Source: Nocardia sp. NBC_00416 (GTDB taxonomy: Bacteria > Actinomycetota > Actinomycetes > Mycobacteriales > Mycobacteriaceae). From it: a DNA stretch of 64,000 nt. The stretch is from the NCBI RefSeq assembly GCF_036032445.1, contig NZ_CP107932.1, positions 6,822,501 through 6,886,500 of the forward strand, in the 5' to 3' direction. A model generated the notes under the pieces. It was not told the DNA's origin. It saw nothing but the letters and a program-made list of their open reading frames with translations, and did not search any database. How positions within the stretch are numbered: position 1 is the stretch's first letter; every line of letters starts with the position of its first letter. Positions 59,232 through 64,000 of this stretch are shown piece by piece. The position numbers and the translations under genes were made by a program.

Positions 59232-59867
59232 ATGGGACCGATACTGCAACAACTGGTTACGCTCGCGGGGGTTCTCCTGGGTGCGGGTTCGACGTTCGCG
59301 GCGACCACCTACATCGAGCGCTCGAAGTGGCGGCGAAGTTTCGAGACCCGCTGGGATGACATGCGCTTGACCGCGTACAGCGAGTACGCCGATGCCCTGA
59401 AGGCGTACCTGCAGATCTTGTACCGCTATGGGGCGGAGAAAGGCCTGCCCAACCTCACGACACCGGCTGATGAACCGCTGGCGCCCAATGTCCTGGCTGA
59501 GGCCAATGCCGCTCGAAGTGTCAAATGGGAGCGGGTACTGCTGCTGGGTTCGTCGAATACGATCGCCGCCGCCAGGCGCTGGCACAAGGCCGCTCACGAT
59601 CTCACCTACCTGGTGTTCGAAGAACACCCGGGTCCGGACCGGTATGTGCGGCTCTACGAATCCATGGGTTCTCTCCGGGACGACTTCTACGTGTGCGCCC
59701 GCGCTGACCTGGGAGTACGCGGCGGCAGCGTGCCGACCAGCGAAGGGGCTTGGCTTCCGCCGCACCAAGCGCATCTGCTCACCTCCGAGGCGGCCCGGGG
59801 GAGTGCTGAATCCTCTCCTGTCACGGAGATCGGTGACCTCGTCGACGAGCCGGCCTCCCCGCGGTGA
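59232..59867 (+). CDS. Membrane-anchored unknown protein, 211 aa
   Basis: One N-terminal hydrophobic helix (LVTLAGVLLGAGSTFAATTY), then a helical soluble part with RWDDMRLTAYSEYADALKAYLQILYRYG and SVKWERVLLLGSSNTIAAARRWHKAAHDLTYLVFEE. The pattern is found in many small Nocardia/Streptomyces proteins of unknown role. ATG 59232 gives the membrane helix at the N-terminus; upstream ATG/GTG codons would extend into non-coding sequence. Confidence 0.6.
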   Translation: MGPILQQLVTLAGVLLGAGSTFAATTYIERSKWRRSFETRWDDMRLTAYSEYADALKAYLQILYRYGAEKGLPNLTTPADEPLAPNVLAEANAARSVKWERVLLLGSSNTIAAARRWHKAAHDLTYLVFEEHPGPDRYVRLYESMGSLRDDFYVCARADLGVRGGSVPTSEGAWLPPHQAHLLTSEAARGSAESSPVTEIGDLVDEPASPR

Positions 59868-60076
59868 TCGAGACGCCGAACCGCGTCCTGCGGGGGCTCC
59901 GGCAGTCCGTCCGGAGTGCGTCCGGGCTCGGCCCGCTGGGCGCGGACGCGGTTGTCGAGCTCCTCGGTGCCGTTCCGCCGCCACGCGAGGGTGGTGCGCA
60001 GTATCGTTCCTAGTGCTGAAAAGCGTTGATTCGAAGCCGGTCTCGTGTCGAGGCCACCGGGGGAGGTATTCGGGAT

Positions 60077-60634
60077 ATGAATCCGGATCAGCACGAAGAT
60101 CGTTCGAACTTTCCGCCGTCGGGCGAGATCCCGCTACACGTCACGTATGTCTGCGACAGCGCTATCAGGCGCAAACTCGTCCGGGTGGAAACCCTGATGT
60201 TGTGGTCGAGTGGTCGGCTGTGGGGGCTCCTCGTCATCGCGGGAGTCGTGATGGCGGGACGCAGGTGGGCCTACGACGAGGGGGTTGTCGATATCGCCGG
60301 CATGGCGGGGGCATTCTGTGTCGGTGTGGTCTTCGTGCTCAGCCTGATCATTGTGCTGAGTCTGTGGAGGTTGTTGTTCGGGCGCGGCGGCTTCAGCAGC
60401 TACGCCGCTCCCGGCACCACGGTTGTCGCCGTCTACGGCCACGATATCGTCGATTTCCAGATACGGATGGGGGACAAGTTCCGCAACCTGCCGTACCGGG
60501 AGATCAAGCGTCTCAACCTGTTCCGGGATGTTGTATACCTACGCAGGAGGGACGGCGCCGGTATCCCGATACCACGCGAGTTGGCACCGGAAACCGCGCT
60601 CGCGCTGATGCGCGACGCCGGGGTGCGGATGTGA
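60077..60634 (+). CDS. YcxB-like membrane protein
   Basis: 185 aa. Two membrane helices (near 45-62 and 75-100, e.g. GAFCVGVVFVLSLIIVLSLW) and a C-terminal YcxB-like domain with PYREIKRLNLFRDVVYLRRR and IPIPRELAPET. YcxB-type proteins have no established function. GGGAGG lies 10 bases before the ATG. Confidence 0.65.
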   Translation: MNPDQHEDRSNFPPSGEIPLHVTYVCDSAIRRKLVRVETLMLWSSGRLWGLLVIAGVVMAGRRWAYDEGVVDIAGMAGAFCVGVVFVLSLIIVLSLWRLLFGRGGFSSYAAPGTTVVAVYGHDIVDFQIRMGDKFRNLPYREIKRLNLFRDVVYLRRRDGAGIPIPRELAPETALALMRDAGVRM

Positions 60635-60697
60635 TCACGCCCGGTCCGTGCCGGTGGCGGCACGGGTCATGCGCAGACCCGGCGAGTTCGTACGGGT

Positions 60698-61093
60698 TCA
60701 CTCGGCGTCGAAGACGATGATCCCCGCCATCCGGTTGCCCAACCGCGCGATGAGCGGCACGTCCGTCGTGGTCCGGTGCGGTGGGATGATGCGCGGATCG
60801 CGCAATGTGACTGTGCCGCCGCGATAGCGGAGAGTGGCTCGCCCCGCGGCGACCGCGTTTCTCGCCCAATTGGTTTCGCCGTGGAGCAGAACAACCGCTA
60901 TCACCTCGCCCTTGCGGAACACGGCGATCGGGGTCTCGTACTGTTTGCCGGTTTTCCGGCCGATGTGCTCGATTACGGCGAAACCCGCTAGCGAAGGCGC
61001 GATTCGCTGCATCAAGGGGTTCAGATACTTCGCGCCCGCCCGGTCCATCCACTTGGGAAAGTAGTAGGGGAGAGGGCTTTCGGAACTGGTCAT
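60698..61093 (-). CDS. Deazaflavin (F420)-dependent oxidoreductase-family protein
   Basis: 131 aa, third Ddn-like protein of the window. YLNPLMQRIAPSLAGFAVIEHIGRKTGKQYETPI and VLLHGETNWARNAVAAG are the typical core. ATG 61093 is chosen; the 12-residue upstream extension is doubtful. Probably reduces a quinone- or nitro-like compound with F420H2. Confidence 0.84.
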   Translation of the reverse strand: MTSSESPLPYYFPKWMDRAGAKYLNPLMQRIAPSLAGFAVIEHIGRKTGKQYETPIAVFRKGEVIAVVLLHGETNWARNAVAAGRATLRYRGGTVTLRDPRIIPPHRTTTDVPLIARLGNRMAGIIVFDAE

Positions 61094-61213
61094 CTCGGTC
61101 AGCCTACGAGCGGGTGATACGCCGAACATCCTTCTGTGGGCGGAAATTCACGGCTCGCGCCTTCTCGGGCGCCGGTGGCGAGCGCTTCTGGCGGGCCGAA
61201 CCGGCCTCACCAT

Positions 61214-61261
61214 CGTCAACCCTGGGTTGACGAATGGTCGATCGTCAACTATCAGTTGACG
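61214..61261. promoter_or_regulatory. Twin operators before the FAD monooxygenase
   Basis: CGTCAAC-CCTGG-GTTGACG (61214-61232) and CGTCAAC-TATCA-GTTGACG (61243-61261), two identical perfect palindromes, 29 bases centre to centre. They lie 50-97 bases upstream of the monooxygenase start. No matching regulator gene is adjacent. Confidence 0.72.
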
Positions 61262-61310
61262 ATGAGGCGGTGCTCGGTGGGGCTCTCGCCGGTATCGGAC
61301 GAACATTGGA

Positions 61311-62521
61311 GTGTCGGTGTCAGCTGTCGAGAACGAGACGCAATTTCCCGGTGGAGCGCAGCGGCGGGTGGTGATCGCCGGGGCCGGTATCGCCGGTCTG
61401 GCCGCCGGGCTGCGGCTGCGGGAGGAGGGCTGGGACGTGCTGGTGGTCGAGCGGGCCGCGACTCGTCGCAGCAGCGGCTACCTGGTGAATCTGCACGGAC
61501 CGGGTTACGACGCGGCCGAACGGCTCGGCCTGCTGCCGGCGCTGACCCCGTGCGATATCGGGTTCTTCCGTTCGATCCTCGTGCACGCGGACGGCCGCGA
61601 GAAGTTCACGATTCCCGCGGCTTTCGCACAGGCCGCGGTCGGGAAGCGGGCATTGACGGTGTTCCGGGGTGATCTGGAGTCGGCGTTGTACGACCGGGTC
61701 GCCGAGACCGCGGATATTCGGTTCGGCACCACGGTGGCCACTGTCGCTCAGCAGGACGACGGCCTCGATATCACCCTCGGCGACGGAACTCGGCTGCGCG
61801 CCGAACTCCTCGTCGGCGCCGACGGTGTGCACTCCGGAATCCGTGAACTCGTCTTCGCCCCGGAGAGTGAATGCCTGGTGAGTCTCGGACACATGGTGGG
61901 AGCGTTCCCGCTCGAACAGCTTCCCGCGCACGTACCGGAAGGCGCCGGTACGACATTCATCGGGCCCCGGCGCACGGCAGCCGTGATGAATCTCGGGCCG
62001 GGACGCTCTTCGACGTTCTTCGCCTACCGCTGCGCCGAACCGGAGGCGGCGCTCGCCCTCGGGCCGGAACGCGCCCCGCCGGGGCCTTCGGCGACCTCGG
62101 CGGAGGAGTCGCCGAGGCCTTGCGGCAACTCGAAGCCGACCCGGCCGCCGCCTATTTCGACTCGGTCGGCCAGGTCGTGCTGGACGGGTGGAGTCGCGGC
62201 CGGGTGGTTCTGCTCGGCGACGCGGCATGGTGCGTGACCGTATTCGCCGGGTACGGGGCGGCGCTCGCTCTCGACGGGGCCGACCGGCTGGGGGCCGCCC
62301 TCGCGGCACGGGCCGACGATGTCCCCGCCGCGCTCGCGGATTGGGAGAAGGCGTTGCGACCCGAAGTCGGCAAGCGGCAGGCCCTGGCCCGCCGCGGGAT
62401 CAGCCGGTTCGCGCCACCGTCGCGAGCACACGTCCGGGCTGGTGAGATGATGCTGCGGGCCATCCAGCTTCCCGGAATCCGCGCGCTGGTCCGTCGATCG
62501 ATCCAGCGCGCGAACAACTAG
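61311..62521 (+). pseudogene. FAD-dependent monooxygenase, frameshifted
   Basis: Class A flavoprotein monooxygenase of ~400 residues broken by one frameshift. The first frame (GTG 61311) covers the FAD site VVIAGAGIAGLAAGLRLREEG, FRGDLESALYDRV and LLVGADGVHSGIR, until about 62065. The family continues in another frame from GDLGGGVAEALRQLEADPAA with GRVVLLGDAAW and GYGAALALDGADRL to 62521. A single-base change in the run GCGCCCCGCCGGGG around 62065-62085 would restore one reading frame, so either a recent mutation or a sequencing error is possible. Confidence 0.8.
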
Positions 62522-62596
62522 ACGAGTAAATCCGAAGGGCGCCGGGCTCATATTGCGTTTGCTCGGTCAGCAGTCGGGTGTGGGACATTTGCTGGC

Positions 62597-63127
62597 GTGC
62601 TCACGGTGAAGATGAACGATCGGGCAGCGGTGACCTTGGGTGTGCTGTCGGGATTCGGGGTCATGGAGCCACGGGCAGGATTGGCCTCCGGTTTGCGTGA
62701 GCAGGCCGCGCGCGGAATTGCCCGCCGGGGTGAGGTGTTGACCTGGGCCGACTCGGCCGCCGATGCCGGCAACGCACCGTCGTTCTTTCCCAACTTGTCT
62801 TACTGGGAAGCTAGCGACAGTTCATTCCATCTGGAGGACTTCGTTGCGGTGGCCGTCGCGGTTGTGGACAACCAACCGCTCATCGAGGAGGGCGACCAGC
62901 GGGTTCTGCTCGTGCACGGCGTCGCGTTGGCGCGGGTGATGAGTCGGCTGGTCTACGAGCTCGACTTGCCTACTGCGGTGCGCTTCATCGTCGGCGCGAA
63001 CGAAACCAACGCAACGTTCCGGTTTCATCGAATCCGCAGCGGTGAGAGCTGGAACACCCCCGACCTGGACAGCTACCGACAAGACAAACTGGTCGTTATC
63101 GACGTCGAACCACCCGACGCCGCCTGA
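62597..63127 (+). CDS. Hypothetical protein, 176 aa
   Basis: Starts GTG 62597 (ATG 62612 is possible). Soluble, acidic chain with MEPRAGLASGLREQAARGIA near the start and VVDNQPLIEEGDQRVLLVHGVALARVMSRLVYEL in the middle; no signal peptide or membrane segment. No family recognised. It stands alone between the broken monooxygenase and a convergent TetR gene. Confidence 0.6.
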   Translation: MLTVKMNDRAAVTLGVLSGFGVMEPRAGLASGLREQAARGIARRGEVLTWADSAADAGNAPSFFPNLSYWEASDSSFHLEDFVAVAVAVVDNQPLIEEGDQRVLLVHGVALARVMSRLVYELDLPTAVRFIVGANETNATFRFHRIRSGESWNTPDLDSYRQDKLVVIDVEPPDAA

Positions 63128-63208
63128 AGCGCGCAGGCCCAGTGGCCAGGGCACGCGCAGCTGCGTGATCCGCGACGGCTCCCTCGCGCCGGTGCCGGAG
63201 CGGCGACC

Positions 63209-63844
63209 TCAGAGACAGGTGTCGGGGGCGAGCAGCAGTTGCCGGGTCTCCATCCAATTCTGGCCGGTCAGCAGGCGGAACGCGGTGAGCAGGGTGTCGC
63301 CCAGGTCGAATGCCGGGTCGATCAGCCACTGCGTGCGCAGGCCGTTCCAGGTCGCGAGGAATTGGCGGGCGGCCGCGGCCGGATCCAGTCCGGGGTGGGC
63401 CAGGCCCGCCTGCTGCCGTGCCGCGATGATCTCGGTCCAGCGGTCGCGTGCCTGCTCGTAGTGCGCGGCGAAGAATTCCCGGGCCGGATGGCCCGGCGTC
63501 CCCGCGTGGCCTGCCAGCGCGGTGTAGAGGAGCACGATCTCCCGATGGGTTCCGCTCGCGTACTCGTGGAGCCGCGCCAAGTCCAGGACCGATTCTTCGG
63601 GAGACAAACGCTCGTCGTCCTCGTCGAAGGCGCAGCGCAGCGCCGCCACGAGTAAGTGGTCGCGCGTCGGGAAGTGGTAGAGGACGGTCGCCTCGCCGAT
63701 ACCCGACCGGGTCGCGGTCTCGGCCAGGGTGAGTCCGCTGTGCCCCTTCTCGAGTATCAGGTCGAGGACTGTCCGTGCGATCGTCCGCCGCCGCTCGGCG
63801 GTTCTGGCGTAGGTACCGCGTCCCCCGGTTGGTGCTGTCGACAT
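63209..63844 (-). CDS. TetR-family regulator
   Basis: 211 aa. HTH: ILEKGHSGLTLAETATRSGIGEATVLYHFPTRDHLLVAAL. C-terminal ligand domain with HEYASGTHREIVLLYTALAG and LATWNGLRTQWLIDP. It is divergent from a gene that begins at 63980 and leaves the window. Operator candidates lie between. Confidence 0.88.
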   Translation of the reverse strand: MSTAPTGGRGTYARTAERRRTIARTVLDLILEKGHSGLTLAETATRSGIGEATVLYHFPTRDHLLVAALRCAFDEDDERLSPEESVLDLARLHEYASGTHREIVLLYTALAGHAGTPGHPAREFFAAHYEQARDRWTEIIAARQQAGLAHPGLDPAAAARQFLATWNGLRTQWLIDPAFDLGDTLLTAFRLLTGQNWMETRQLLLAPDTCL

Positions 63845-63860
63845 GCCGCGACTCTACGCA

Positions 63861-63900
63861 TGCTCCAAATTCGAGCAACTACTAGTTTTCAGCCGAAAAC
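63861..63900. promoter_or_regulatory. TetR operator candidates
   Basis: TGCTC-CAAATTC-GAGCA (63861-63877) and GTTTTC-AGCC-GAAAAC (63885-63900), both perfect arms, 17 and 41 bases upstream of the TetR start and shared with the divergent gene. Confidence 0.5.
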
Positions 63901-63979
63901 AGCCGCGATTCACACCATCCATGGTGCGATATTGCTGGCTCAACTGATCAACGCTCGGATTTCAGCTCGAGGAGACCCT

Positions 63980-64000
63980 GTGGACCACTCCGCCGATCCC
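63980..64000 (+). CDS. Start of a gene running off the right edge
   Basis: GTG at 63980 preceded by GAGGAGA; the frame begins VDHSADP and continues outside. Product unknown. The divergent TetR suggests a regulated target. Confidence 0.4.

Overview
The window is high-GC actinobacterial DNA. Several features point to a mycolic-acid soil actinomycete of the Nocardia/Rhodococcus type. There are two exact matches to the KstR steroid-regulator consensus and an SCP-x/lipid-transfer thiolase operon. There are also three deazaflavin (F420-type) oxidoreductases, a DUF397 protein, many TetR/LysR/GntR/IclR/Rrf2 regulators, and frequent GTG starts with 4-bp ATGA/GTGA gene overlaps. I see no rRNA, integrase, transposase, CRISPR array or large biosynthetic megasynthase. 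One tRNA is present, elongator tRNA-Met.

Layout. 0-8.4 kb: the end of msrA, a PAP2 phosphatase/diacylglycerol-kinase fusion, a DHA2 exporter, a VOC protein, glutamate decarboxylase with a stress-type promoter, a secreted Trp/Gly/His-repeat protein, and an old-yellow-enzyme flavoprotein coupled to a TetR regulator. 8.5-9.4 kb: a 3-hydroxyacyl-CoA dehydrogenase. 9.4-18.8 kb: a ten-gene minus-strand operon with an NMT1-type ABC importer, an allantoinase/dihydroorotase-type cyclic amidohydrolase, a divergent shikimate-dehydrogenase-like enzyme, a GntR regulator, an allophanate-hydrolase-C-like protein, an acetamidase/formamidase and a cytosine-deaminase-like amidohydrolase. It looks like an uptake and catabolic route for a cyclic nitrogen compound that I cannot match to a known pathway.

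19-27 kb is mixed: a double-S1 protein, a DoxX/LysR pair, a DUF397 gene with a decayed regulator partner, an uncharacterised small coupled cluster, AIM24, a broken thioesterase, an accessory short Rho with a structured leader, and a VapBC pair. 27.3-31.3 kb: an IclR-controlled meta-cleavage lower pathway (hydratase, acylating acetaldehyde dehydrogenase, 4-hydroxy-2-oxovalerate aldolase). It is interrupted by three 75-bp repeats that keep an overlapping reading frame. 31.5-38.6 kb: a deazaflavin enzyme, a large unknown helical/Pro-rich protein, a thioesterase, a GntR-MFS pair with a 20-bp palindrome, and an Rrf2-NDH2-like pair. 38.8-42.4 kb: LysR, kdgD and ketoglutarate-semialdehyde dehydrogenase, the end of aldarate catabolism.

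42.5-53.7 kb is a lipid/steroid region. It holds an SDR with a divergent LysR, a KstR-boxed acyl-CoA synthetase, a RelE/Phd pair, and an operon of two DUF35 proteins, two Cys-less thiolases, a mini-ORF, a canonical thiolase and a TetR regulator. A KstR-boxed aldehyde dehydrogenase is divergent from that operon. 53.7-56.7 kb: DedA, a glycine-rich-domain-type protein beside two Gly/Cys-tail membrane proteins, a 56-aa membrane peptide and a deazaflavin enzyme. From the tRNA at 56.9 kb to the end the content is accessory: an XRE-TPR regulator with a dense dyad array and a divergent small gene pair, YcxB-like and unknown proteins, a frameshifted FAD monooxygenase with twin operators, and a TetR with its operator before a gene that leaves the window.
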